This document shows positions 16,980-26,246 of a stretch of DNA of 64,000 nt, one piece after another. The notes below the pieces were generated by a model. That model was not told the DNA's origin, made no database searches, and saw only the letters and a program-made list of their open reading frames with translations. The position numbers were made by a program, and so were the translations under genes. The stretch lies in assembly GCF_026625765.1 (NCBI RefSeq), contig NZ_CP113062.1, positions 124,001 to 188,000 of the forward strand, written 5' to 3'. Position 1 is the stretch's first letter; every line of letters begins with the position of its first letter. Origin of the DNA: Frigoribacterium sp. SL97 (GTDB lineage Bacteria > Actinomycetota > Actinomycetes > Actinomycetales > Microbacteriaceae).

Positions 16980-17405
16980 TCAGGGCACCCAGCAGCGGTA
17001 GGCGGAGCCGGTCACGGCACGCTCGCTCGTCACGAGCGAGGTCGTGTAGGTCTGGGTGAACGTGTCGACGGCGGGCAGGTCGACGACTTTCCACCCGACC
17101 ACCGCGCGGTTCTCGTTCAGCGCCTGCACGGCGCAGGCGACGTCCGTGCCGCCCGCGACGTTGATCGTGTACTGCACCCGGACCGCGTCGTCACCCGCGA
17201 CGGTGAACCCGTAGTGGCTCACCTCAAGCTCGGCCGAGTCGCCGTCGAAGGCGACGAGCACGACCCAGGCCGCGACCACGACGGCCACGGCGGCGCCCGC
17301 GACGAGGGCGATCAGTCGCGATCGACGGGTCCGGCCCGGCCGCCGACCGTACCGACTGTCGAGCCGTGAGGCCGGATCGGCGCGAGCCGGGTCGAGGGTC
17401 TGCAT
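16980..17405 (-). CDS. DUF4307 domain-containing membrane protein
   Basis: 141 residues from ATG 17405. A basic N terminus (RYGRRPGRTRRSR) precedes one TM helix (about residues 32-55). The external domain has VSHYGFTVAGDDAVRVQYTI, NENRAVVGWKVV and a terminal YRCWVP, typical of DUF4307. Two cysteines could form a disulfide. Function unknown. The family is restricted to actinobacteria. Confidence 0.85.
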   Translation of the reverse strand: MQTLDPARADPASRLDSRYGRRPGRTRRSRLIALVAGAAVAVVVAAWVVLVAFDGDSAELEVSHYGFTVAGDDAVRVQYTINVAGGTDVACAVQALNENRAVVGWKVVDLPAVDTFTQTYTTSLVTSERAVTGSAYRCWVP

Positions 17406-17464
17406 GGCGTCAAGGGTAGGAGGCGCCGGCTCGGAACCGCATGGACGCCGCATGCCCACTGTGG

Positions 17465-17548
17465 TCAGGCCGCGTCGGCCTCGAAGAGCATCGACAGGTC
17501 GATGGGTTCGGTGGGGGCGAGTTCGACGTACGTCAGGTCGTCGTTCAC
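17465..17548 (-). CDS. 27-residue acidic microprotein (candidate)
   Basis: GTG 17548 overlaps the TGA of the 56-residue gene (GTGA), implying coupled translation. The peptide starts MNDDLTYVELAPTEP and ends SMLFEADAA. It is soluble, acidic and lacks cysteine. No family was recognised. Coupling to a small membrane protein suggests a working pair such as peptide plus partner, but this is inference and the ORF is short enough to be chance. Confidence 0.4.
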   Translation of the reverse strand: MNDDLTYVELAPTEPIDLSMLFEADAA

Positions 17549-17715
17549 AGGAAGAGCCCGTTGCTGAGGAAGAGGGCGGCGACGAGGCTGGCGCTCGCCC
17601 CGACGGCCGCCGTGGCGATGACGAACAGGGTCGCCTGGCGTTCGGTCTCGCGGATCTCGGAGAAAGGGCTGCTGCCCGTGTCGGTGCGGCGACGCGACGG
17701 TGTGAGGAGTGTCAT
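17545..17715 (-). CDS. 56-residue single-pass membrane microprotein
   Basis: From ATG 17715, with GGAG-rich sequence not obvious upstream. A basic polar start (SRRRTDTGSS) leads to one TM helix (LFVIATAAVGASASLVAALFL). It overlaps the following 27-codon ORF by GTGA. It sits alone between DUF4307 and the divergent SGNH-like gene. The 355-bp gap upstream (17716-18070) contains an A/T-rich patch around 17830-17860 that could hold its promoter. Confidence 0.5.
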   Translation of the reverse strand: MTLLTPSRRRTDTGSSPFSEIRETERQATLFVIATAAVGASASLVAALFLSNGLFL

Positions 17716-18070
17716 GGTGTGTCCGTTCTCGGCAGCCCTGTGCTGTCTGCCCGTGATGCTGGTCCTGAGGGGGCCACGACTGGGTCGCGGCCCGCACCGC
17801 CCGTGAAGTCGGTACACACGAATGAAACCATGGGTTAGTTAGTCCATCTAGCTACTCGACGAGGCTGTTCGCATTGCGGACAGCGCGTGGCTCCTGCAGC
17901 CCTCGTTCGGCCCCTCGGTCGCCCCTCCCGGCCCGGAATCCAGCCGATTCGCACCGACCCTCCCCCAACGGGGGCCTGTCCTCCTTTGGGGGGACCGGCA
18001 GACTGTCCCGGGCCTCAGGACGAGGCCGACGGAGGCCGCGCCTCCTGCACTGCAAGGATTGCGAACACAC

Positions 18071-18871
18071 ATGCCCCTGGTCGAGACCCCGACCCCCCGC
18101 CGACACGGCCGCCTGATCGCGGCGGTGGTCCGGGCCACCGCGCCTCTCTTCCACCTGCACCTCGCGCTCTACCGGCGCGAGGTGGCCCGGGCGCCCTACC
18201 CCCGCGACGCCCGCCGCATGACCGTGGACGGCCCCGACCCCGACCGCCTGCTCTTCGTCGGCAGCATCGCCGTCGAGGGATTCGGCGTGCTCGCCCACGA
18301 CCTGACCTGCGCCAGCCAGACCGCCCGCCTCGTCGGCTCGGCCCGGGGCCGCGGCGTCACCTGGCGCGAGGTCTCGGCACCCGTGCTCACCGCCGCCGAG
18401 GCCGCCCGCGTCGAGCTGCCGGCCGAGCCCGCGGAGGCGGCGGTGGTGCTGCTCGGCATCTGTGACGTCCTGCTGGCGACCGGGGGCGCCTCCTGGGAGG
18501 CCGACCTCCGCCGTCTCGCCGACCGGGTGCGCGAGACGGCCGGCCCCGACTGCCGCATGGTCTACGTCGGCATCCCGCCGATGGCCGAGTTCCGGCCGAT
18601 CCCCCCGGTGGCCAAGCGACTGCTGACCCGTCAGATCGAACGGCTGAACGCGCTGACGGCCCGGGTCGCCCTGACCACGCCCGGCGCATCGTGGGTGCCG
18701 TTCCCCGAGTGGCGGTCCGAGGGGCTGTACCACCAGGAGCTGTTGTCGTGGGCCACCATGCACCGGCGCTGGGGGCAGGCGATCGCGCCGGCCGTGGTGA
18801 GGTCGCTCGGGGGCGTCGCCGCCGCCGAGGCGCGCCACGAGAGCGACCCCGGGCCGGGAGTCCCGGCCTAG
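18071..18871 (+). CDS. SGNH/GDSL hydrolase-like protein with a degenerate triad
   Basis: 266 residues from ATG 18071. LLFVGSIAVEGFGVLAHDL resembles the GDSL block (Ser kept, Asp replaced by Gly). VLLGICDVLLATGG stands where GxND is expected. EGLYHQELLSWA near the C terminus replaces the DGxH block. The overall order matches SGNH hydrolases of the lipolytic/acetylesterase type found in Microbacteriaceae, but two of the four consensus residues are changed. Activity is doubtful, or the enzyme has another specificity. The stop overlaps the convergent gene's stop by a few bases. Confidence 0.65.
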   Translation: MPLVETPTPRRHGRLIAAVVRATAPLFHLHLALYRREVARAPYPRDARRMTVDGPDPDRLLFVGSIAVEGFGVLAHDLTCASQTARLVGSARGRGVTWREVSAPVLTAAEAARVELPAEPAEAAVVLLGICDVLLATGGASWEADLRRLADRVRETAGPDCRMVYVGIPPMAEFRPIPPVAKRLLTRQIERLNALTARVALTTPGASWVPFPEWRSEGLYHQELLSWATMHRRWGQAIAPAVVRSLGGVAAAEARHESDPGPGVPA

Positions 18872-19680
18872 ACGCCCGAGTCCGCCAGGCTGCCGACGCG
18901 GCTCGTGCCGTAGGTGTACACGTAGCAGACGACCGAGCGCTCGCCGTCGTCCCAGCCCTTCTCGGTCGGGGCGAGCACGCCGTAGTCGGCGAGGGACTCG
19001 TCGTACGAGGCCCCGACGTAGTCGTCGAAGGCCGCGTCGCAGAGGGCGGCCGCCTCGTCGAGGACCTCGACGCCGCCGGGGAACGCGCCGCCGTCCAGCT
19101 CGCTCACCAGGTAGGCCTCCTCGTCGTGAGCCTCGTCGCAGGAGGTCGTCTCGACGTCGCCGGTGCCCTCGCGGCCGAGGTCGCCGACGGTGAAGCAGGT
19201 GCCGACGTCGAGCCCGTCCACGCCGGTCACCCCCGAGAAGTCGAGCGGGTAGAGGTAGTCGCCGTAGACCGCGTCCGAACCGAAGTACGTCGTGGGGTCC
19301 TCGCCGCCGGAGGTGTAGCCGTCGTCGTAGCCGGCCGAGCCGCCGGCGAGCGTCATCCCGCCGAGCAGGCCGGCCCCGCCGCCGACGATCAGGGCGACGA
19401 CGGCCGTGCCGACGATCGCGAGGACCCACGGCGTCTTCGAGGGCTGCACCGGCAGGGCGGGGAGGAACGCAGGAGGCGCGGCGTAGGGGTCCTGCGTCGG
19501 CCACGGCTGCCAGGGCGCCTGGGCCTGCGGCTGCGGCTGGGAGTGGGAGTGGGGCTGCCAGCCGGACGGCTGCTGCTCGGGCTGCGGCCACCCCTGCTGT
19601 TGCGGCTGCTGCTCGGGCTGCGGCCACCCCTGCGGTTGCGGCTGCTGGTCGGGCACGCCCGGCTCGATCGGTGTGCTCAC
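18868..19680 (-). CDS. Septum formation family membrane protein with Q/P-rich N terminus
   Basis: 270 residues from GTG 19680 (AAGGGGAA upstream). The N-terminal 85 residues are repeats of GWPQPEQQPQQ-type Gln/Pro/Trp sequence. A TM helix follows (about 92-118). The external domain carries GLDVGTCFTV, SCDEAHDEEAYLVSEL and conserved Cys residues, as in the septum-formation family (DUF4190-like arrangement). It is likely a cell-envelope protein of actinobacteria. The precise role is unknown. Confidence 0.8.
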   Translation of the reverse strand: MSTPIEPGVPDQQPQPQGWPQPEQQPQQQGWPQPEQQPSGWQPHSHSQPQPQAQAPWQPWPTQDPYAAPPAFLPALPVQPSKTPWVLAIVGTAVVALIVGGGAGLLGGMTLAGGSAGYDDGYTSGGEDPTTYFGSDAVYGDYLYPLDFSGVTGVDGLDVGTCFTVGDLGREGTGDVETTSCDEAHDEEAYLVSELDGGAFPGGVEVLDEAAALCDAAFDDYVGASYDESLADYGVLAPTEKGWDDGERSVVCYVYTYGTSRVGSLADSGV

Positions 19681-19790
19681 GGTCGTTCCCCTTCGTCGAC
19701 CGGGCCGTCGGATGGCCGGGTCACGCCGGATCATATCCAGCGCCGGGCACCCCGTTCGACCCCCTGTCCGGGAAGACGACCGTGATCTGG

Positions 19791-19819
19791 TTGCCCACCC
19801 CTTCGGCCTGACCTACACT
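19791..19819 (+). promoter_or_regulatory. Sigma70-type promoter of the SOS gene
   Basis: TTGCCC (19791-19796), a 17-bp spacer and TACACT (19814-19819) form a well-spaced promoter. The SOS box at 19829 lies just downstream, where a bound LexA would block transcription start. Confidence 0.6.
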
Positions 19820-19828
19820 CGATCCGTT

Positions 19829-19842
19829 CGAACACACGTTCG
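19829..19842. promoter_or_regulatory. LexA (SOS) box
   Basis: CGAACACACGTTCG matches the actinobacterial/Gram-positive LexA consensus CGAACRNRYGTTCG exactly. It is 19 bp from the start of the 90-residue gene and directly downstream of the candidate -10. Confidence 0.85.
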
Positions 19843-19860
19843 AACGTGCAGGAGGACGAC

Positions 19861-20133
19861 ATGAGCACCCAGACCACCCACGAGCCCGTCGCGCTGTGGT
19901 TCGAGCGCGACCTGCCGGCGCGGCTGGTCTGGTCCTGCCGACGGTGGCGGGTGAGCGACACCCCGACCGAGCTGCGGGTCGAGCCGGCGGTCACGCCCGC
20001 CTTCATCACGCACCCGCCCCGTCGCTTCGTCGGCTGGCGCTTCCAGGCCACCGACGACGACGGCACCACCCACATGTTCGAGGTCGTCCTCGGCACCGAC
20101 GGCGGCTGGGTGCTGGGGCGCGTCTACGACTGA
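19861..20133 (+). CDS. Small SOS-regulated protein (DUF6504-like)
   Basis: 90 residues from ATG 19861, with GGAGGACGAC directly upstream. The features ARLVWSCRRWRVSD and PPRRFVGWRF resemble the DUF6504 family, whose members often sit beside imuA, imuB and dnaE2 mutagenesis genes. Those partners are absent in this window, but the LexA box upstream agrees with DNA-damage induction. The protein is compact, without TM or catalytic motif. Family assignment is from memory of the pattern and not certain. Confidence 0.7.
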   Translation: MSTQTTHEPVALWFERDLPARLVWSCRRWRVSDTPTELRVEPAVTPAFITHPPRRFVGWRFQATDDDGTTHMFEVVLGTDGGWVLGRVYD

Positions 20134-20169
20134 CCCGGGACGACGACGGGCGGCTGCGAGGATGACGTC

Positions 20170-20598
20170 ATGACGGACCCCCTGCTCGAACGCATCGAGC
20201 GCTACATGGCCAGGTCACCGGTGAGCGAGTCGTCTCGCCTCACCGCCTGGGCCCGGACGCTCGCCCTCGGCGAGCTGGTCCGCGTCCTGAGGACGAACGA
20301 GCCCACCGACGTCGGAGTGCAGACCCTCGAGTCGCAGCTGCGATTGGCGGCGACCATCACGCGGGACAGCGGCGGGGACCTCGAGGTCGCGGCCTCGCAC
20401 CACGATCGCCTCGCTGCCGATCTCACCGCCGTGCAACCGGATGCGGACCAGTACTCTCCCGTCCGCAACGCCGCCCGCGCCCATCGCATGGCGGCGGCCA
20501 TCTGCCGTGGTGATCACTCGGACCTGCGCCGCTTCGCCTCCCACCCGAGGCACGGGACCGACTACACCGCGGCGCTCCGGTTGCCGTCGACCGACTGA
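20170..20598 (+). CDS. Hypothetical protein, possibly co-transcribed with the SOS gene
   Basis: 142 residues, ATG 20170 with GAGGA 8 bases upstream and only 36 bp after the SOS-regulated gene. Predicted mostly helical and soluble, rich in Arg, Asp and Ala. No motif was recognised. If co-transcribed it would be damage-inducible too. About 250 bp after its stop (20599-20849) nothing recognisable is found. Confidence 0.6.
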   Translation: MTDPLLERIERYMARSPVSESSRLTAWARTLALGELVRVLRTNEPTDVGVQTLESQLRLAATITRDSGGDLEVAASHHDRLAADLTAVQPDADQYSPVRNAARAHRMAAAICRGDHSDLRRFASHPRHGTDYTAALRLPSTD

Positions 20599-20849
20599 CG
20601 GTCGGGGCCCCCCGGCAGACCGCGGCCGGGGCCCGGTCGGAGACTCCCTGGGCGGCCCGGATGGCGGCCCGCGTCGAAGGGTGACGAGGTCCTCGCGCAC
20701 GGGTTGCGTCAGGATGTGGGGCCACGGCGTTCAGATGTCGCAAGGGACTCCGTCTCGCGCGGCTGGGCCGCTTAGGACTGTCTCATGCACTCATCGCCGG
20801 CCACCCCTGACACGACCTGCGACCGCCGTGTCGCGCGTCAGGTCCGTTC

Positions 20850-21359
20850 ATGACCCTCACGGACATCCTTCCCTCGATGCGACGGGTGATCGCCGACCCG
20901 TTCGTCCCCGACGCCTGGCCGGAACGGACTCGTCCGACCCTGGACGACGTCGTCATCGGCGGGGTGTCCCTCGTCCGCCTGGCGAGCATCTGCGAGACGC
21001 CGTGCGTCCACACGGGCGCTGCCCTCGTGCCCCGCTCCGGTGGCCGGGTGTCGACCGTCGACGACGCCACGGCGATCGTCGTCACCGTCAGCAACGTCTG
21101 TCGCCACAGCTCCGGTGCGATCGTCGTCCAGGTGGACGCCCGACTGGGTGCGGTGCCCGTCGCCATCGGGGAGCTGCGTCTGATCGGGCGGATCTCGACG
21201 GCCCACGACGTGGCCATGGTGATCGGCCTGCAGGACGAGGGGCCCGATCTCGCCGTGGCCGACCTGCCCGGAGACCTTCGCATCGGCGACCTCCTGGCGT
21301 TCCCGTGCCCGGGCGACATCACGGTCGGGCGTCTGCGCCGGCACCAGAGCCGACGATGA
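20850..21359 (+). CDS. Hypothetical protein, first of a three-gene overlapping operon
   Basis: 169 residues from ATG 20850. The sequence has repeated beta-like Val/Ile-rich stretches (AIVVTVSNVC, GAIVVQVDARLG) and four Cys/His-containing segments. No family was recognised. Its TGA overlaps the next ATG (ATGA at 21356). Confidence 0.6.
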   Translation: MTLTDILPSMRRVIADPFVPDAWPERTRPTLDDVVIGGVSLVRLASICETPCVHTGAALVPRSGGRVSTVDDATAIVVTVSNVCRHSSGAIVVQVDARLGAVPVAIGELRLIGRISTAHDVAMVIGLQDEGPDLAVADLPGDLRIGDLLAFPCPGDITVGRLRRHQSRR

Positions 21360-21892
21360 CGACCCCTGGCGCCCTCCCGACGATGCGTCACGCCGTGCAC
21401 GACGTCGTGGACGGTGCTCATTCGTGGGGCACGCTGGACCAGGCTCCGGCTCGGTCGACGGTCGTGCAGCAGATCACCCTCCGGGTGTTCCGACCGGGAA
21501 CGAGCCTCCGCGAGAGGAGGCTCCTCCATCTCCGGCAGATCTGGCCCGTCGCCGGGGCGATCTGCTCGGCCGTGTCGCTCCTCGTCCTGGCATCCCGGGT
21601 CCCGGCTCCGGTGGCGGCCTCGATCGCTCTGGCCCTCTACGGTCTCGGGTTCCTGTGCCTCGACGTCATGACGACACGGCTCCGGGCCACGGTGCGAGAG
21701 CTGACGGCGTCCTCGACGTGCACCCCGGGCGGTCTGGTCGTGCTCGGTGACGCCGCCTGCGTCCGCGCGACGGCTGCGCGGCTCGTCGCCCTCGAGCGGG
21801 AATTCGCGTCAGGCCACCTCTCGCTCGAGCGGTACCTCGCGCGCTGGAACGAGGTCTACACCGCGTTGCCGGCGGATTCGAACCGGACATGA
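21356..21892 (+). CDS. Two-helix membrane protein (possibly DUF6611)
   Basis: 178 residues from ATG 21356, coupled by ATGA on both sides. Two adjacent TM helices lie at about residues 65-105 (VAGAICSAVSLLVLASRV and IALALYGLGFLCLDV). A cytoplasmic C-terminal half ends in a SHOCT-like ERYLARWNEVYTALP helix. It is similar to small membrane proteins of Microbacteriaceae that are annotated DUF6611. Function unknown. Confidence 0.65.
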   Translation: MTTPGALPTMRHAVHDVVDGAHSWGTLDQAPARSTVVQQITLRVFRPGTSLRERRLLHLRQIWPVAGAICSAVSLLVLASRVPAPVAASIALALYGLGFLCLDVMTTRLRATVRELTASSTCTPGGLVVLGDAACVRATAARLVALEREFASGHLSLERYLARWNEVYTALPADSNRT

Positions 21893-22362
21893 CGTCGAAG
21901 ACGTCGGTCCCCGTCGCCACTCGTTTCTACGGAACGGGGCCGCAGTTCGATGCCCTCGCCCTGGAGGTCGACGATTTCTCGGCCGCATCGCGACGCGACT
22001 CCCGGGACGCGGGCCGGTTCTTGACCGACGTGTTGGAGACGCAGCTGCGGCACCTCCGACCGGTGAGCCAGATCCTCCTCCTGGAACGCATCCGCGCCTC
22101 CGGACGCGTCTCGGGGTCTCACTTCTCGACCCTTCGCGGCGTCTTGTCGCGCACGCGGGCCGTGGCGGCGAACACCCACGGCATGGACGTCTCGACCAAC
22201 GCGCTGCTCTTGCCGGCCTCTCGAGCCGACGCCCTGTCGGAACCGGACGTGCTCGACCTCGTGCGGCACCGCCCCCTCCAGGCGACGGGCGTCGTCCTCG
22301 ATCACCACGTCCCCGTTCGGGTCGGACGTCTCAGGGAGTCCCTCAGCGCACCCGTCCTCTGA
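21889..22362 (+). CDS. Hypothetical protein, third gene of the operon
   Basis: 157 residues from ATG 21889, overlapping the previous stop (ATGA). Largely helical with a segment HLRPVSQILLLERIRASGRVSG that may be a short coiled region. No known domain. The strict ATGA chain implies the three products are made in equal amounts and may act together. Confidence 0.6.
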   Translation: MTSKTSVPVATRFYGTGPQFDALALEVDDFSAASRRDSRDAGRFLTDVLETQLRHLRPVSQILLLERIRASGRVSGSHFSTLRGVLSRTRAVAANTHGMDVSTNALLLPASRADALSEPDVLDLVRHRPLQATGVVLDHHVPVRVGRLRESLSAPVL

Positions 22363-22416
22363 CCGCCATCGTGTACTTCCCTGACGACGGGGGCAGGAGG
22401 CGCGTGGCATCCGAGG

Positions 22417-23106
22417 TCAGCTGCTCGGCTCGTCGGGCACGAAGCGGTAGCCCATGCCCTGCACCGTCTGGAGGTAGCGAGGTTGAGCCGGGACCGCTTC
22501 GAGCTTCTTCCGGAGTTGGGAGACGTACAGCCGCAGGTACCCGCCGTCAGTGGTGTGTGCCGGACCCCAGATCCGGGTGAGGATGTCCTCCCGTGTGACG
22601 AGACGCCCCGGGTTCCTGACCAGGATCTCGAGGATGCGCCATTCGGTGGGAGTCAGGCGGATCGCCTCGTCCGGTTCGCGGACGACGCTCGTGGCGACGA
22701 AGTCGATCCGGATGCCCCCGAACGTCTCGGACGGTTGATCGGGGGTCGGAGTCGTCCGTCGCGTCAGCGCCCGGAGGCGGGCCAACAGCTCGTCCATGGC
22801 GAACGGCTTGGTGATGTAGTCGTCTGCGCCGGCATCGAGCGCCTCGACCTTGTCCGCGGCGCCGGCTCGGCCCGAGACGACGAGGACCGGGATGTTGCTC
22901 CACCCGCGGAGGCCTTCGATGACGCCGAGCCCGTCGACGTGCGGCATGCCGAGGTCGACCATGACGACGTCGGGATGTTCTTCGACGACGGCGCGGAGCG
23001 CCTCGGCTCCGTCGGCGGCGGTGGCGATGTCGTAGCCGACCGCCCCGAGGGTCAGGGTGAGGGCCCGGACGAGCTGCGGATCGTCGTCGGCGATGAGGAT
23101 CTTCAT
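22417..23106 (-). CDS. kdpE: KdpE response regulator
   Basis: 229 residues from ATG 23106. The receiver domain has ADDDPQLV, phospho-acceptor Asp in VMVDLGMPHVDG (around residue 51), and Lys in YITKPFAMDELLARL. The C-terminal OmpR-type winged helix includes EAIRLTPTEWRILEILVRNPGRLVTRE and YLRLYVSQLRKKLE. It is the last gene of kdpFABCDE. Its start overlaps the kdpD stop. It activates kdp transcription when potassium is low or osmolarity high. Confidence 0.95.
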   Translation of the reverse strand: MKILIADDDPQLVRALTLTLGAVGYDIATAADGAEALRAVVEEHPDVVMVDLGMPHVDGLGVIEGLRGWSNIPVLVVSGRAGAADKVEALDAGADDYITKPFAMDELLARLRALTRRTTPTPDQPSETFGGIRIDFVATSVVREPDEAIRLTPTEWRILEILVRNPGRLVTREDILTRIWGPAHTTDGGYLRLYVSQLRKKLEAVPAQPRYLQTVQGMGYRFVPDEPSS

Positions 23107-25605
23107 GCGTGGTCCGTCCCGGTCGTCTGATGAGCCACAGGAAGGGAGACGACCATGCTGAGCCCGCCTCCCGGGGTCTCCTCGGCTCGGAGGGTGCCCC
23201 CCATGCCCTCGGTGAAGCCCTTGGAGATGGCGAGTCCCAGCCCGAGGCCGGCGGTGTTGTCGGTGTCGCCGAGGCGCTGGAAGGGAACGAACACCAGGTC
23301 CAGGCGTTCGGGACTGATCCCCGGCCCCTGATCGGCGACGCGGATCTCCACGGCGTCCCCGAAGCTGCTGCTGGAGAGACGCACCGGTGTCCCCCCGGGG
23401 GCGTACTTGAGGGCGTTGTCGAGCAGGTTCACCAGGACGCGCTGGAGGAGGACCGGGTCGGCGTCGGCCTGGGGAACGTCCTCGCCGATCCGGAGCTCGA
23501 TGCGTCCGGGGTCGACCTGGAGGTTCGTCCACGGACGCGAAGAGGACGTCGTCGACGTCGACGGGTTGGCGTGACACCGCGAGGGCTCCCGCCTGGACGC
23601 GGCTGACGTCCAGGAGGTTCGTGACGAGGGCCGACAGCGCGTCGAGGCTCTCGTGGGCCGTGGTGAGGAGTTCGTCGCGGTCGCGGTCCGCCCAGACGAC
23701 GTCGTCTTGTTGCAGGCCCGTCACGGCCGCCGTGGCCGAGGCGAGCGGCCGCCGCAGGTCGTGTCCGACGGCGGCGAGCAGTGCCGTGCGGACCTGGTCC
23801 ACCTGCGCCAGCGGCCCCGCGGAGTCGGCGGTCGCCGACAGGGCCTTGTGTTCCAGGGCCGTCTCGACCTGGGCCGCGATGACCGCGAGGAGGCGCCTCT
23901 CGGACGCCGCCATCGGCGGTCCGGTCATCTCGAGGCGCGCACGGGTGCCGACGGGGACGATCGTCGTCTCGTCGCCGGCCCGGGGTGCGCCGAGGGAGTC
24001 GACGACGTCACCGTCGACGTCGATGACGGAGACCGTCCGCAGGCGGAAGGCGTCCTGGGTGCGGGACAGGAGCGCGTGGAGCGCGTCCTGGCCGCGGATG
24101 ACGCCCCCGGCGACGGCCGCGAGCAGTTCGGACTCGGCGACGGCACGCGCCGCCGCCCGGGATCGACGGGCAGCCTGGTCGACCACGTAGCTGACGAGCA
24201 GGGCGATGACGACGTAGAGGACGAGGGTCAGGAGGTGCAGCGGCCGGCCGACGGTGATGCTGTCGTAGGGCTCGACGAAGAAGAAGTCCAGCGTCACTCC
24301 CGAGAGCACCGCCGCGAAGAGGGCCGGCCAGATCCCGCCGACGAGCGCGACGACCACGACGAGCAGCTGGTAGACGAGCACGTCGCTCGTGAGCGATTCG
24401 TCGCTGCGGAACATCACGAGCAGCCAGGTCACGATCGGGCCGAGCACCACGGCGAGACCGCCCCCCAGGAGGCGACGCCGCAGCGTCAGCGCGCCTCCTG
24501 CCCGGGGGAGGGTGAACCGGCCGCCGGCGGCGGAGTGGGTCACGATGTGCACGTCGATGTCACCCGATTCGCGGATGACGGTGGCGCCGATCCCCGGGCC
24601 CGTCAGGGCTGCGGCGACACGGCTCCGGCGGCTGACGCCGATGACGAGTTGGGAGGCGTTCATCGCCTTCGCGAACTGGACCAGGGCGACGGGGACGTCA
24701 CCACCGACGACCTGGTGATGGGTGCCGCCGAGTTTCTCCGTCAGGGTGCGCTGCGCCGAGAGAGCACCCGGGTGCGCATCGCGGAGGCCGTCCTGGGCGA
24801 TGACGTGCACGGTGACGAGCTCGCCCCCGGACGACCGGGCGGCGATGCGGGCGCCACGACGAATGAGGGTCTCGCCCTCCGGCCCGCCGGTGAGGGCGAC
24901 CACGACCCGCTCCCGCGCCTCCCACTTGCTGTCGATCCCGTTCTCGACCCGGTAGGCCTTCAGGGCGCTGTCGACCTCGTCGGCCAGCCACAGCAGAGCC
25001 AGCTCCCGCAACGCCGTCAGGTTGCCGAGGCGGAAGTAGTTCGACAGCGCGGCGTCGATGCGGGCCGCCGGGTAGACGTTCCCCTCGGCGAGACGGTCGC
25101 GGAGCGCCTGGGGGGCGAGGTCGACGACCTCGATCTGATCGGCGCTCCGGAGCATGCTGTCGGGGACGGTCTCGCGCTGGGCGGCCCCGGTGATCTTCTC
25201 CACCACGTCGTTGAGTGACTCGATGTGCTGGACGTTGACGGTCGAGATGACGTCGATGCCCGCGTCGAGGAGGACCTGGACGTCCTGCCACCGCTTCTGC
25301 CGGGCCGAGCCCGGAGCGTTGGTGTGGGCGAGCTCGTCGACGAGGGCGAGGTCGGGTCTCCGGGCGAGGACCGCGTCGACGTCCATCTCCGTCAGCTCGA
25401 TGCCGCGGTGCAGGGTCGTCGTCCGCGGGACGACCTCGAGATCGCCGAGCATGGACGCCGTGGCCTCGCGGCCGTGGGTCTCGACGACGGCGACGACGAC
25501 GTCCTTGCCCTCTCGGGCGAGCCGGGTCCCCTCTTCGAGCATGGTGTAGGTCTTGCCGACGCCGGGGGCGGCGCCGAGCAGCACCCGGAGCCGCCCCCGC
25601 TTCAC
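23103..25605 (-). pseudogene. kdpD: KdpD sensor histidine kinase, frameshifted
   Basis: About 834 codons from GTG 25605. The N-terminal KdpD domain has Walker A GAAPGVGKTYTM and VDELAHTNAPGS, then a USP-like region, four clustered TM helices (about 390-490), a GAF-like segment and the dimerisation box AAVGHDLRRPLAS. The frame then breaks around 23520-23527: after VLFASVDE the sequence continues one base out of phase as LQVDPGRIELRIGEDV, NLLDNALKYAPGG and DQGPGISPERLDL, the HATPase domain. One extra base explains it. Without correction the kinase loses its ATP-binding domain. An assembly error is possible because kdpE and the structural genes are intact. Confidence 0.9.
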
Positions 25606-25609
25606 GGCC

Positions 25610-26215
25610 TCAGCGTCCCGTCTCGGCCAGGGCCGCGTTGAGCTCGAGCACGTTCACGGTGGGCTCGCCCAGGTAGCCGAGGTCCCGGCCCTGGGTGTGC
25701 TCCTCGACGAGCGCCTCGACGTCCGCGACCGGCAGGTCCCGTGCCGCGGCGACCCGATCGACCTGGATGCGCGCGTACTCGGGGCTGATGTGCGGGTCGA
25801 GCCCGGACGCGGAGGCGGTGAGCGCGTCGACGGGGACGTCCTCCGGGGCGACGCCGTCGCTCTCGGCGATCGCCGCCCGTCGCTCCTCGACGGCGGCGAC
25901 GAGGTCCGGGTTCTCGGGACCGAGGTTGCTGCCGCTCGACGCCGAGGCGTCGTAGCCGTCTCCGGCGGCCGAGGGCCGGGACTGGAACCACTCGGGCAGG
26001 GCGACCCCGTCGGCGTCGGTGAACGACTGCCCGATGAGCGACGAGCCGACGGTCCGACCGTCGACCCGGACGGCGGAACCGTCCGCCTCGCCGCCGGGGA
26101 CGAGCTGGCCGATCCCGGTGACGGCGGCCGTGTAGGCCACGCCGAGGACGGCGGTGAAGACGAGCATCGCGCGAAGGGCGACGCCGTACTGGCGGAACAG
26201 GGTGCGGGTGTTCAT
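25610..26215 (-). CDS. kdpC: KdpC subunit of the potassium-transporting ATPase
   Basis: 201 residues. N-terminal TM helix (about residues 14-36), GSSLIGQSF, FQSRPSAAGDGYDASASSGSNLGP and DPHISPEYARIQVDRVA are the conserved KdpC blocks. It stabilises the KdpFAB complex and is inserted as a single-span protein. It is followed after 4 bp by kdpD and preceded after 31 bp by kdpB. Confidence 0.96.
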   Translation of the reverse strand: MNTRTLFRQYGVALRAMLVFTAVLGVAYTAAVTGIGQLVPGGEADGSAVRVDGRTVGSSLIGQSFTDADGVALPEWFQSRPSAAGDGYDASASSGSNLGPENPDLVAAVEERRAAIAESDGVAPEDVPVDALTASASGLDPHISPEYARIQVDRVAAARDLPVADVEALVEEHTQGRDLGYLGEPTVNVLELNAALAETGR

Positions 26216-26246
26216 GGTCTCTCTCTCGTTCGTCGTCTGCGTCGGT

